The notes under the pieces: generated by a model | The model's database searches: none | Told to the model about the DNA's origin: nothing | What the model saw: the letters and a program-made list of their open reading frames with translations, nothing else | DNA from: Acidobacteriota bacterium | GTDB taxonomy: Bacteria > Acidobacteriota > Terriglobia > UBA7540 | DNA length: 6,875 nucleotides | Direction of reading: 5' to 3' | Assembly (NCBI GenBank): GCA_003171295.1 | Contig: PMYF01000612.1 | Location: forward strand, 2,633-9,507 | Position numbers and translations under genes: made by a program | Shown: one piece after another, positions 1-6,380 of the stretch | How the letters are laid out: the number at the start of each line of letters is the position of its first letter | How positions within the stretch are numbered: the first letter of the stretch is position 1

Positions 1-641
1 GAAGGCCGCCCGCCTAGCCCCGTTCCGAGGCGCAAGGTATCGGCAGGGTGCCAATTACGGAGGTGTGTCGATTCTTGCAACCCTGCCGAAACACCACAAC
101 CCAGCGCGGCATATGCCAAGAATATGGCCACGATTCGGCGCGGCGAAAGAATCCGCTCGATGCCCCCCTCCCAACCCGACACGAAAGAAAGAACTCGGTT
201 CCCGACAATCGCAAAAAGGGAATGGCCCAAGAGCGAGCCCAGCGCGTTCGATAAGACATCCGACCAGGAAGCTTCCCGAGTGGGCAGAAAGAGCTGCAGA
301 AACTCGACGGCAAAGGACAACCCTGCCCCGGCCACAAGCGCCACCCCTGGGCCCCAAAACCGCCCCCACCCCTTCCTGCAGCTCCAGCAAGCCCAGGCAA
401 ATCCAAAGGGCAAGAAAAGCAGGATATTCTCAACGAAATCATCGACTCCGTCGGGACGGGGGTTGAAGCAGCGCCAGAACGACCCCAGGCGGCACGTCGC
501 CGTTTCAGGCCGAAAGAATTCAAAGGGAAAGAGGGTGCAAACGAGGATCGCAAGCGTGGCACAGGCCAAGGCGCGGTAGGCCCACCGCTCGGAATTCGGA
601 TATAGCGCAGGCCTCGCGTTTCCCGGGTGGTGGTCACTCAC
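1..641 (-). CDS. VanZ-family membrane protein, probably VanZ-LamG type (3' end beyond window)
   Basis: I translated this frame by hand. It is open from a GTG at 641-639 to the left edge, 213 codons without a stop. Upstream the frame meets a TGA in the tail of the preceding gene, and GTG is the first usable start, with a weak GAG 7 nt before it. The protein shows VanZ hallmarks: a membrane segment near residues 24-40 ending in FPFEFF, a conserved stretch at 60-81 (NPRPDGVDDF then NILLFLPFGF), a hydrophobic helix at about 98-112, and the signature at 113-139 with EFLQLFLPTR and SDVLSNALGSLLG. A further hydrophobic segment lies near 169-187. The last residues (NWHPADTLRLG, then GGRP) resemble the lead-in to a LamG/concanavalin-like domain seen in longer VanZ fusions; that domain would lie outside the window. 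VanZ proteins are polytopic membrane proteins of poorly known role, often near surface-polysaccharide genes. The family call is firm; the fusion is inference. Confidence 0.88.
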   Translation of the reverse strand, partial: MSDHHPGNARPALYPNSERWAYRALACATLAILVCTLFPFEFFRPETATCRLGSFWRCFNPRPDGVDDFVENILLFLPFGFAWACWSCRKGWGRFWGPGVALVAGAGLSFAVEFLQLFLPTREASWSDVLSNALGSLLGHSLFAIVGNRVLSFVSGWEGGIERILSPRRIVAIFLAYAALGCGVSAGLQESTHLRNWHPADTLRLGTGLGGRP

Positions 642-713
642 AGCTTTTCTCTGTCGGCGTGAAGGTGGGCCAATCCAAGGATTGCAGATGAGTACCCACC
701 CAGCGTGGCGGGA
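642..713 (-). other. 72-nt intergenic spacer with nested inverted repeat
   Basis: This spacer separates the deacetylase-like gene from the VanZ gene. It holds a nested inverted repeat: GGTGGG at 664-669 pairs with CCCACC at 695-700, and inside it CAATC at 671-675 pairs with GATTG at 680-684 around a 4-nt loop. The arms are joined by an asymmetric internal loop. No T-run follows on the minus strand, so it is not a standard intrinsic terminator. It could be an RNA processing or stability element, or chance. Confidence 0.3.
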
Positions 714-2504
714 TCATCCCGCCACCTTCCCGAGGAAACGGCGCTGCAGTACCTTGGCGGCTGCCAGCAGGCCAGCGTTTTTGCTGAGGTAGTTATCCCT
801 GAACTCAGAAAGTCGTCTGCGCAGGAAAGCTTTCGCCTTCCATTTTCGGCCGAAGTGGTAGCCCGAATCAGGAAGGTCATTGCGGAAAACTATCCTGAAC
901 CTGGAGCTTTCCCCAGGAGCGAGGTAAAAGCGAACACTGGTCCGCATATCTCCACGCACCTCGTTCGCCACGGGTGCATCATTGACGAACAACTTATCGA
1001 TCCGGCTGCCGGCTTGTTCCCACTCAATTGCTACTTGGGTGGCAGTGTCAGCCGAATTTCGTAACAATCCCTCGGGCGAGAACATGCGGACGGCGAGAAC
1101 GCCCTCCCATGCCGACCGCATCAGGTAGGAGTTCGACACCGCTGCCTGGAGGGGGCGCCAGTGCATCTCGGGAACCAACTCGTTTATGCGGGAGACCAAG
1201 TCGATCAAGCTTCCGGGGTCCTGGAAGATATCGTGATGCTCGACAATCAGAATGGGCCGGCCGAAGAACACATGGCAGGCGATGTCTTCCGGGCGAAAGT
1301 CACGCACATAGCGGCGGAGAAAAAGAGGGAAGCCGTCAAATCTCTGCACGGCCGGTTGCATAACCTGGAACAGGGGCAGGCAGGCGGCCTCCCCGGCGGC
1401 GTAGGGGGAGGTATTCACAGCCGCGATGAAGTTGTGAGCCTGCAAAGCTGCCATCGCCTCCGGAGAGAATTCCCCCTGCGGAAAAATCATGACCCGGTTG
1501 CACTCAATGCCCATGCGCATGGCGTGCTCGCCCATGCGCGTCTCAGCCAGGGAGAGCATCGCGTTCAGCTTGCCCAGGTTTCTTTCGCCAAACTCCGCGC
1601 CCGAATGATCATTCCCGTGATAACAGATGGACAGCCGGTCCGGCCTGGCATGGAACATCCGGACAACCCCGGCGGAGCTCCGACGGTAGTTGTGCGGAAT
1701 GAAGGCGATGGTGGTGTGGAAATTGTACTGATCCATCAACGCGAGCAGTCGCTCGTAGTTCATGAATCCGTAATTCTTCTGCAGGAGAGGATCGTCGATG
1801 ATCAGCGTCCCGTGCGGACGGTTGGGGACCCAGCAGGCGTCAGGGCAAAGGGCTCGCAGCGCCATCACCGGAGGCACAATTTGAGAGAAATAATCCGCAA
1901 GCTGTGCGCCGGCAACATCTGAGTTCAGGTCAGCGATGTCTGCGCCTCCCAGAAAGAATGCTCGGTTGGTCTCGCGCGTCGAGATCGCGAGCGATACGCG
2001 TCCAGCGATGGAAATCAAAGGCACAACGCCGAGGGTGCCGTTCCTGACTTCGAAAACGCGCTCGCCCGGATGCGCGGGGCCAAACGTCAATCCTGTGAAG
2101 GGGCCGGTGATTCCCCGCCCCGCCGCGGAGATCGTATAGGAACTCGTTTTATCGTCAGCCAGACCGATGCCGTCAATGCCGCCGCCGGAGAGAGCGCGAA
2201 CGACGCTGTCTGCGAAGGGGTCAGGCTCGAGGTTGTGCACCAACAGACCGCAAAAACGTGAGATCCAACATCGGCCCAAATCTTCAGGAAGCCCGGGCGC
2301 GCCCAGCCAGGACTTGATCACCCCAGGGTTCACAACCAGGCAGGAATCCCCTTCGGCAGCCACCATCTCGAAGAATGGAATGAGCCTGGAGGTTCCGGCG
2401 GGCAAAGCCAGGGGTTGGCACACGATTCCCAGGAATTCCGCCAAGCGCTGCAGGCGCTCATCTGGGGCCTGCAGTTCGCCGCGATGAAGAAGGATCAACC
2501 TCAC
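714..2504 (-). CDS. Polysaccharide deacetylase-like (NodB-type fold) multidomain protein
   Basis: The frame is open from 2642, but I place the start at the GTG at 2504-2502. It overlaps the acyltransferase stop as GTGA and has GGGAG 7 nt upstream, giving 596 residues. Residues 1 to about 230 form an alpha/beta region I do not recognise. From about 230 a deacetylase-like barrel begins: HGTLIIDDP (Asp237, Asp238), then HGNDH (His296, His300) matching the HxxxH metal motif, FPQGEFS at 341-347 (the P-x-G loop) and VEHHD at 421-425 (late His motif). Together these give the Asp-His-His metal set of carbohydrate esterase 4 and related glycan deacetylases. Residues of about 480-545 look like a beta-sandwich, followed by a basic helical tail. 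No signal peptide or membrane helix is obvious, so the location is unclear. It probably removes N- or O-acetyl groups from the locus glycan. The fold is well supported; substrate and activity are not. Confidence 0.75.
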   Translation of the reverse strand: MRLILLHRGELQAPDERLQRLAEFLGIVCQPLALPAGTSRLIPFFEMVAAEGDSCLVVNPGVIKSWLGAPGLPEDLGRCWISRFCGLLVHNLEPDPFADSVVRALSGGGIDGIGLADDKTSSYTISAAGRGITGPFTGLTFGPAHPGERVFEVRNGTLGVVPLISIAGRVSLAISTRETNRAFFLGGADIADLNSDVAGAQLADYFSQIVPPVMALRALCPDACWVPNRPHGTLIIDDPLLQKNYGFMNYERLLALMDQYNFHTTIAFIPHNYRRSSAGVVRMFHARPDRLSICYHGNDHSGAEFGERNLGKLNAMLSLAETRMGEHAMRMGIECNRVMIFPQGEFSPEAMAALQAHNFIAAVNTSPYAAGEAACLPLFQVMQPAVQRFDGFPLFLRRYVRDFRPEDIACHVFFGRPILIVEHHDIFQDPGSLIDLVSRINELVPEMHWRPLQAAVSNSYLMRSAWEGVLAVRMFSPEGLLRNSADTATQVAIEWEQAGSRIDKLFVNDAPVANEVRGDMRTSVRFYLAPGESSRFRIVFRNDLPDSGYHFGRKWKAKAFLRRRLSEFRDNYLSKNAGLLAAAKVLQRRFLGKVAG

Positions 2505-3046
2505 TTGAGCTCTCCCGAGCCGGGCTCGGCGTCCGGCTGGAGCGCAGGTCCCGGTTTGGCGCCCGCAACGCCAGGCGTCAGGGGGCGCAGCTTCCGCGAG
2601 AATTCCTTGATGGTAGTGCGGTCGCCCATGGCAACGCCGCACTTTGCGATCGGAATCGCAGGGTTCCCCTGCACCACTGTCATGGGAGGAACCGAACGCG
2701 TTACCACGCTTCCCGCGGTCACCACGGCTCCGCGCCCCACCACCACATTCGGCAGGATGATCACGCCGGGGCCGATGAACGCGTCTTGTTCAATCTTGAC
2801 TCCCTGCAACTCGCGAAAATGCGCAATAATCGTCACCCGCATTCCGATAGACGCCCGATCCTCAATCGTAATCTGGTGCGGACGAGAAGTGTCGAGGATC
2901 ACGTCATAGCCGATCCAAACTCCCTCGCCGATTTGGACTCCCCGCAGGCGATGCAGTCGTACGCGCAGAGTTCGGGCGCCGGGCATGATCCGCGCCAGAT
3001 GTTGAAGCACCCGGTTCTTGATCCCGCGGAATGCGTTCTCTTTCAC
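2501..3046 (-). CDS. Hexapeptide-repeat (left-handed beta-helix) O-acyltransferase
   Basis: The chosen start is GTG at 3046-3044, with AAGGAG 5 nt upstream, giving 181 residues. The frame also has ATG codons at 3067 and 3154, but neither has a ribosome-binding site. A short amphipathic N-terminus leads into hexapeptide repeats over residues 35-129 (for example GVQIGEGVWIG, GVKIEQDAFIGPGVIILPN, VVVGRGAVVTAGSVV), ending in VVQGNPAIPI, the typical C-cap of the WcaF/maltose-acetyltransferase group. His76 in IIAHF is the likely catalytic base. The C-terminal 40 residues are rich in Pro, Gly and Ala and probably flexible. Family members are trimers that move acetyl or other acyl groups from CoA or ACP to sugars in the cytoplasm. 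With an ACP and an FkbH protein just upstream, an ACP-bound donor is plausible. The stop codon overlaps the next start by 4 nt, which implies translational coupling. The specific acyl group is unknown. Confidence 0.88.
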   Translation of the reverse strand: MKENAFRGIKNRVLQHLARIMPGARTLRVRLHRLRGVQIGEGVWIGYDVILDTSRPHQITIEDRASIGMRVTIIAHFRELQGVKIEQDAFIGPGVIILPNVVVGRGAVVTAGSVVTRSVPPMTVVQGNPAIPIAKCGVAMGDRTTIKEFSRKLRPLTPGVAGAKPGPALQPDAEPGSGELK

Positions 3047-3214
3047 GGATTCTCCTTCATCTTCCATTCGGCAGACTTGGCACGATGGCGTGCCCCAAGC
3101 TTCGACGGGCGGAGGCAGGGAACGGCGGATTTGCGTAGTGGTGCCAGCGGGCATCCGGCGGTGGCCCGTTCGTGCGCCCGCGAGGCGCCTGTTCGAACCC
3201 GCCCCAGAGCCTCA
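3047..3214 (-). other. 168-nt spacer between ACP and acyltransferase genes
   Basis: This is the longest gap inside the FkbH-to-VanZ block. The acyltransferase frame stays open through 3154, but the peptide it would add (Pro-, Thr- and Ser-rich) has no family character. A hairpin lies at 3079-3094 (GGCACG and CGTGCC around ATGG), extendable by CTT/AAG with a 2-nt bulge. It has no T-run after it. I see no promoter I would defend. Confidence 0.35.
3052..3057 (-). promoter_or_regulatory. Shine-Dalgarno AAGGAG of the acyltransferase
   Basis: AAGGAG on the minus strand sits 5 nt before the GTG at 3046. It decides the start in favour of this GTG over the in-frame ATGs at 3067 and 3154, which lack such a site. 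Confidence 0.75.
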
Positions 3215-3457
3215 TCAGGAGCCGGCAAGCTGATTCTTCACATAGGCCTTCACCGCGCCATACGAACTAAGCTCCGGCAAATCGAGGGGGTCGATCTGGA
3301 CGCTGAATTCCTGCTCGATTACGGCAACCAGCGTGACCGCGGCCAACGAATCCCACAGGGGAACAGTCTCGGTGCTTGCCTGTCGAATCTGGTCCGGCGT
3401 CAGCTCCGGAAAAACCGAAGCAAAGCAGCGGGCCAGACGGCTCTTAAAATCAACCAC
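3215..3457 (-). CDS. Acyl carrier protein
   Basis: This is an 80-residue protein from the GTG at 3457-3455, with GGGAGG 6 nt upstream. The frame extends to 3625 but that part is antisense-type shadow of the FkbH gene. The phosphopantetheine site is LWDSLAAVTL, with Ser37 in the DSL motif. Helix I (FKSRLARCFASVF), helix II after the serine (LAAVTLVAVIEQEF) and the final helix (AVKAYVKNQL) match the four-helix ACP fold, and the length is normal. It carries an acyl group as a thioester on a 4'-phosphopantetheine arm. Its start lies inside the end of the FkbH gene (8-nt overlap), so the two are almost certainly co-translated. FkbH-ACP pairs are known to make glyceryl-S-ACP, so this is probably a dedicated glyceryl carrier and not the housekeeping fatty-acid ACP. 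The ACP identity is firm; the cargo is inferred. Confidence 0.92.
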   Translation of the reverse strand: MVDFKSRLARCFASVFPELTPDQIRQASTETVPLWDSLAAVTLVAVIEQEFSVQIDPLDLPELSSYGAVKAYVKNQLAGS

Positions 3458-5189
3458 GTGATGCCTCCCGGACTTGATGGTATAACGGTGGCGCCTTTTC
3501 GGAAAACCCTCGCTTCGAAAGCCGGGTTGGTTCGGCTGGCGGCTGCCCGAGTAAGCTCGCAAGGAATTCCTGCAGCGGCCCGTTGCGCTCCGTCGCGCGG
3601 TAGTTGAAAACAACCTCGTCCGCACCTAACAGGTCGAACAGGTAGCGCAGGGTGTGGTGTTCGATTCGGCGTGAGAAAGCACGGCAACTCATGACCCAGA
3701 CGTCCACGTTGACGGTCCGGCCGCTCGCTTTCCCCAGCACCACGCCGATCTTGCCCAGCGGGCCATACTTATCCTCGTAGGTCGCGGTAAGCAAGAAGGC
3801 CCCCGGCTCCTCCAGATAGGCCATCCACTCCGATTCCGTGAATCGCTTGCCATTGAGGTTGAACTGGTTGGTCTTATTGACCAGCTCCAAGGCCCGAGGG
3901 TCACGCCCCTCAGTTCCCATCGAAAAAAGGATCGAGGCCTCGGCCTGACGCAGAAAATCTTCCGCGGCAAGGCGCGGGGCCTCAAGAGAATTTCTCAGTG
4001 TCGACGCGGTGCGGATACTGCGCAGCCGGAGTTCGTCCTCCTCCGAAACGGCGCTCTTTCCGAAGCGGTCCCGCAAGCGCTGGAGCAGGTCCCAGATGGC
4101 CTGGTAATCCCTCTTGGGAAATACCACACACTCCATTTGCGGAAAGGCGGCGTGGACCTCAGCCACTTCCATGGGACTGTCATCGACGAAGACAACGTCG
4201 TCCGAAGCAATGTTCCATTCCTTCAGAATGCGCCGCACCGACTCAGACTTTGGCCCCCAATTCACTTCCAGCGGAAAGAGGCTGTCCTTCGGGAGAAGCA
4301 GGTCACGCCGGGCCAGCGCCTGTTCCACCAGCGCCCGATCATTCTTGCTCGCGGCGGCGAGCAGCACCCCGGCACTGGCCAAGGAAGCCAGGAATTGTTG
4401 ATACAGGCCGTGCAGGTGCGCGTGGCCCGCCAGATCCCAGGAGATTCCCTCCACCCCTATCTCCCCCAGAATGCCGACCCAGAGAGTATCGTCAAGGTCC
4501 GTGATGAGACCCTTTTTCGGCGGGGAGTCCTGGATCAGCGCTGCCAGCAGTGCGGCCAGGCTTGAGGCGTGGTCAAGCGTGAAGGGAAAACCAAAGGCGA
4601 CTTCGGCCTTCACATCGAAACGCTGCCCCGGCGGCGAGAGTTCGTCGAGGCGCTGGAGGTTCACCAACCTGACCCTTCCGGCCGCCGCCATTGCGGTCGC
4701 AAGCGAGGCAGCGATTTCCCGCAGTTCACACGCGTGCTGATGGGCCTGATTCGGGCGGGTAGTGAAAAGGGGAGGCAAAGGGAGCGTGGGCGTGCTCACA
4801 CAAACCGGCGCGCTCTCTGCCAACTGCCGTATGAGATATGCCAGCCTCTCGCTTTGCCGGCGCGCCGATTCCACAATGTCGGGGATGTCCGCCGAACGCC
4901 ATCCGCCCAGCGCCCGGATGCCCAGCCGTGGGTCGAGGTCCGCCCATTCGACCACAACACAAACCACCGAACCGCCCGGCAGCTCTGTGCGCTCGAGATT
5001 CCCGGCCAAGTCACCGTATAACCCCGTCCTGATCTCAATGTGGCCCTCAGGGAAACACAAGCGCAGGTGTGCCGCCAGGAACGTCTTCAGGTGGAGCGGA
5101 GTAAACCCGCACGCCAGGAAGATGTCCCGTCCCGAGGCAGACTCAGGGGTGGGTTCCTTCAGAATGTCTAAGGCGTCTAGTAGCTTCAT
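3450..5189 (-). CDS. FkbH-like protein (HAD-IIIC phosphatase / glyceryl transferase)
   Basis: The start is ATG at 5189 (MKLLDALDIL) with AGGG 6 nt upstream, giving 579 residues, in the range of long FkbH proteins. A TTG at 5267 in the same frame is less likely. Residues 1 to about 220 match the FkbH N-terminal alpha/beta region. The HAD-IIIC domain follows: DLDDTLW at 231-237 (nucleophile Asp231, Asp233), Ser281 in AAASKND, Lys314 in WGPKSESVR and VDDSP (Asp336, Asp337). The C-terminal third is GNAT-like, with LVNKTNQFNLNGKRF at 436-450, DKYGPLGKIGVV at 473-484 and Cys502 in MSCRAFSRRIE, equivalent to the conserved SCRVxGRxxE. Characterised relatives (FkbH, OzmB) dephosphorylate 1,3-bisphosphoglycerate and pass the glyceryl group to an ACP. 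The ACP gene overlaps its 3' end by 8 nt, which supports that pairing. Motif I has Asp where most relatives have Asn. Glyceryl specificity is inferred. Confidence 0.92.
   Translation of the reverse strand: MKLLDALDILKEPTPESASGRDIFLACGFTPLHLKTFLAAHLRLCFPEGHIEIRTGLYGDLAGNLERTELPGGSVVCVVVEWADLDPRLGIRALGGWRSADIPDIVESARRQSERLAYLIRQLAESAPVCVSTPTLPLPPLFTTRPNQAHQHACELREIAASLATAMAAAGRVRLVNLQRLDELSPPGQRFDVKAEVAFGFPFTLDHASSLAALLAALIQDSPPKKGLITDLDDTLWVGILGEIGVEGISWDLAGHAHLHGLYQQFLASLASAGVLLAAASKNDRALVEQALARRDLLLPKDSLFPLEVNWGPKSESVRRILKEWNIASDDVVFVDDSPMEVAEVHAAFPQMECVVFPKRDYQAIWDLLQRLRDRFGKSAVSEEDELRLRSIRTASTLRNSLEAPRLAAEDFLRQAEASILFSMGTEGRDPRALELVNKTNQFNLNGKRFTESEWMAYLEEPGAFLLTATYEDKYGPLGKIGVVLGKASGRTVNVDVWVMSCRAFSRRIEHHTLRYLFDLLGADEVVFNYRATERNGPLQEFLASLLGQPPAEPTRLSKRGFSEKAPPLYHQVREASRG
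3464..3469 (-). promoter_or_regulatory. Shine-Dalgarno GGGAGG of the ACP gene
   Basis: GGGAGG lies 6 nt before the GTG at 3457 and inside the last codons of the FkbH gene. It fixes the ACP start and rules out the longer frame from 3625. Confidence 0.75.
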
Positions 5190-5268
5190 CGAGTGCCCTG
5201 GCGCGGATTGGCCAGCTACTTCCGGTGACGTTCGAGCAATTCCATCAACAAGCGGCTCTGGGGGCAAA

Positions 5269-5284
5269 CCCAGGCAATCCTGGG
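5269..5284 (-). repeat. Second short hairpin in the FkbH leader
   Basis: CCCAGG at 5269-5274 and CCTGGG at 5279-5284 form a perfect 6-bp stem around a 4-nt loop. On the minus strand it follows the larger hairpin by 21 nt and is followed by TTTG. It is too short to be decisive on its own; the tandem placement is what makes it worth recording. Confidence 0.3.
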
Positions 5285-5305
5285 GCTATCAAAAGGCACG
5301 GCAGA

Positions 5306-5330
5306 CGGGGAGGCGCCACCAGCCTCCCCG
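5306..5330 (-). terminator. Strong GC-rich hairpin, possible terminator or attenuator
   Basis: CGGGGAGGC at 5306-5314 and GCCTCCCCG at 5322-5330 form a perfect 9-bp stem with a 7-nt loop. Read on the minus strand it lies about 45 nt after the glycosyltransferase stop. The following minus-strand sequence has only a TTTT about 10 nt beyond the stem, so intrinsic termination would be weak. It could instead protect the upstream mRNA 3' end or attenuate expression of the FkbH block. Confidence 0.4.
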
Positions 5331-5374
5331 CGCGTCCCACAGTGCTGACTCCCATAAAAGAATCCCCCCCAGGC

Positions 5375-6301
5375 CTAAAGTTCCATTGTTTCACAAGGTT
5401 GCCGACCTTTGAGAGGCACGACCAACTTGCGCGCCACGGCGGCCAAGAACATTGGCCAGCCCCGCGCAAGGAGTTTCAGGGCGTCCCAATGCTGTCCGGC
5501 CCGGATGGCTCCCCTGGCCACGACATACACCCGATTTCCGATGAAGGCCCTCCGGTCGAAGCCGCGATGTTTACCCCCAGGGTAGATTCCCAACTGCTCG
5601 TTTCGAATTGTCTTGGACAGACAGGCAATTTCGACAACCACGTGCCGGGGGTGCCGGGAGCTGTTTTGGGCGTGGATTCGATAGAGAGTCGTAGGAGGGG
5701 TGAGGATCATAATGGCGGGACCGGGACCACACAACCGAAGCAGAAGGTCCGAATGCTCCATGGGCCAGGCGTCCTGCGACCATCCCCGCGTACCCTGAAA
5801 AGTGCGGCGCTCAATTACCTTGGCGGTTGGCTCATGGAACGAACGGTCCCTTCGCAGGTTATCCCCGTATTCGAAGAAGCGAATCTCACGCGGGGCATCT
5901 GCGGCCTGGACGGATGGCAGGGATCCCTTGAACCAGCAATAGCTGCCCAGTATCACCATGGGCTTCCTGGCCTCAACGATGCGATCATAGACGTCCAAGG
6001 CCCAAGGCGGAAAGGCGTCATCCCCATCCAGGAACACCAGATACTCGCCGGCTGCCAGGGCGGCGCCGCGGTTGCGGGCTATGCAGACCCCCTGATTGGT
6101 CTCCAAACAGACCAGGCGGATGACCTCGCCATATCGTCTTAGAACCTCCAGGCTCCCATCCGTGGAACCGTCGTCGACCACGACGATTTCCACGCCGCAC
6201 TTAGTCTGAGCCAGGGCGGAGTCCACGGCATCCTTGATAAACTCTCGCTGATTATAGGATGTGATAACGATGCTGAAACGAGTCATCGGCTTCGAATGCA
6301 T
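5375..6301 (-). CDS. Family 2 glycosyltransferase (GT-A fold)
   Basis: The protein has 308 residues from the ATG at 6301, which has GAGG 4 nt upstream. An ATG at 6286 would give MTRFSIVITSYNQ, a more typical GT2 beginning, but with a weaker ribosome site. The N-terminal half is a classic GT2 nucleotide-sugar domain: FSIVITSYNQ at 9-18, VVVDDGSTDGS at 40-50, NQGVCIARNRGAA at 69-81 and the metal-binding DGDD at 92-95. Asp185 in WPMEHSDLLLRL occupies the catalytic-base (ED) position. The C-terminal 100 residues carry a basic, partly hydrophobic helical tail (LKLLARGWPMFLAAVARKL) that may touch the membrane. It should transfer one sugar from a nucleotide donor to a growing glycan on the cytoplasmic side. 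It is a close paralogue of the gene immediately upstream. Donor and acceptor cannot be read from sequence. Confidence 0.93.
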   Translation of the reverse strand: MHSKPMTRFSIVITSYNQREFIKDAVDSALAQTKCGVEIVVVDDGSTDGSLEVLRRYGEVIRLVCLETNQGVCIARNRGAALAAGEYLVFLDGDDAFPPWALDVYDRIVEARKPMVILGSYCWFKGSLPSVQAADAPREIRFFEYGDNLRRDRSFHEPTAKVIERRTFQGTRGWSQDAWPMEHSDLLLRLCGPGPAIMILTPPTTLYRIHAQNSSRHPRHVVVEIACLSKTIRNEQLGIYPGGKHRGFDRRAFIGNRVYVVARGAIRAGQHWDALKLLARGWPMFLAAVARKLVVPLKGRQPCETMEL

Positions 6302-6380
6302 TCCCCCTCGATGTGTCCCACATTCAGTCCCGCCCGCGGGTCACTAAGCCGCCCTCCCCGCAAGGATCACCAGGCCCAGT
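6302..6380 (-). other. 79-nt spacer between the two glycosyltransferases
   Basis: Besides the ribosome-binding site, this spacer holds the palindrome CCCGCGGG at 6333-6340 and a minor 5-bp inverted repeat (ATGTG/CACAT) just upstream of the Shine-Dalgarno. Neither has a T-run. The short gap suggests the two glycosyltransferases share a transcript. Confidence 0.3.
6303..6309 (-). promoter_or_regulatory. Shine-Dalgarno GAGGGGG of the glycosyltransferase
   Basis: The purine run lies just before the ATG at 6301; taking GAGG as the core leaves 4 nt of spacing. It favours the 6301 start over the in-frame ATG at 6286, where the same site would be 19 nt away. Confidence 0.5.

Larger units (their letters stand above)
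5190..5374 (-). other. 185-nt spacer before the FkbH gene
   Basis: This gap separates the glycosyltransferase stop from the FkbH start. It contains two perfect hairpins, listed separately, and no convincing gene. The FkbH frame remains open to a TTG at 5267, but the added peptide (PPEPLVDGIARTS onward) has no recognisable character. I could not defend a -35/-10 pair by eye. Confidence 0.4.

Noticed and set aside
14..637. A 207-residue minus-strand frame starting MTTTRETRGLRY
   Set aside because: It is rich in Arg, Ser, Gly and Pro with no family character. The neighbouring frame gives an unmistakable VanZ protein over the same bases.
1161..1922. A 253-residue plus-strand frame
   Set aside because: It is the antisense shadow of the deacetylase-like gene, has no domain signature, and many shadows of this kind are expected at high GC.
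2505..2642. N-terminal extension of the deacetylase-like gene to 2642
   Set aside because: It lies entirely within the acyltransferase in another frame, is Arg/Cys-rich, and the GTG at 2504 has a ribosome-binding site and a stop-start overlap.
3458..3625. Longer ACP starting at 3625
   Set aside because: The additional 56 residues are Arg/Ser-rich shadow of the FkbH gene, and the 80-residue form has a strong Shine-Dalgarno and normal ACP length.
5225..6142. A 305-residue plus-strand frame
   Set aside because: It lies antisense to the glycosyltransferase, whose GT2 motifs are intact; the plus-strand translation has no recognisable features.
6306..6320. Small inverted repeat ATGTG/CACAT beside the glycosyltransferase ribosome site
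   Set aside because: A 5-bp stem with a 3-nt loop is expected by chance and gives no real evidence of regulation.
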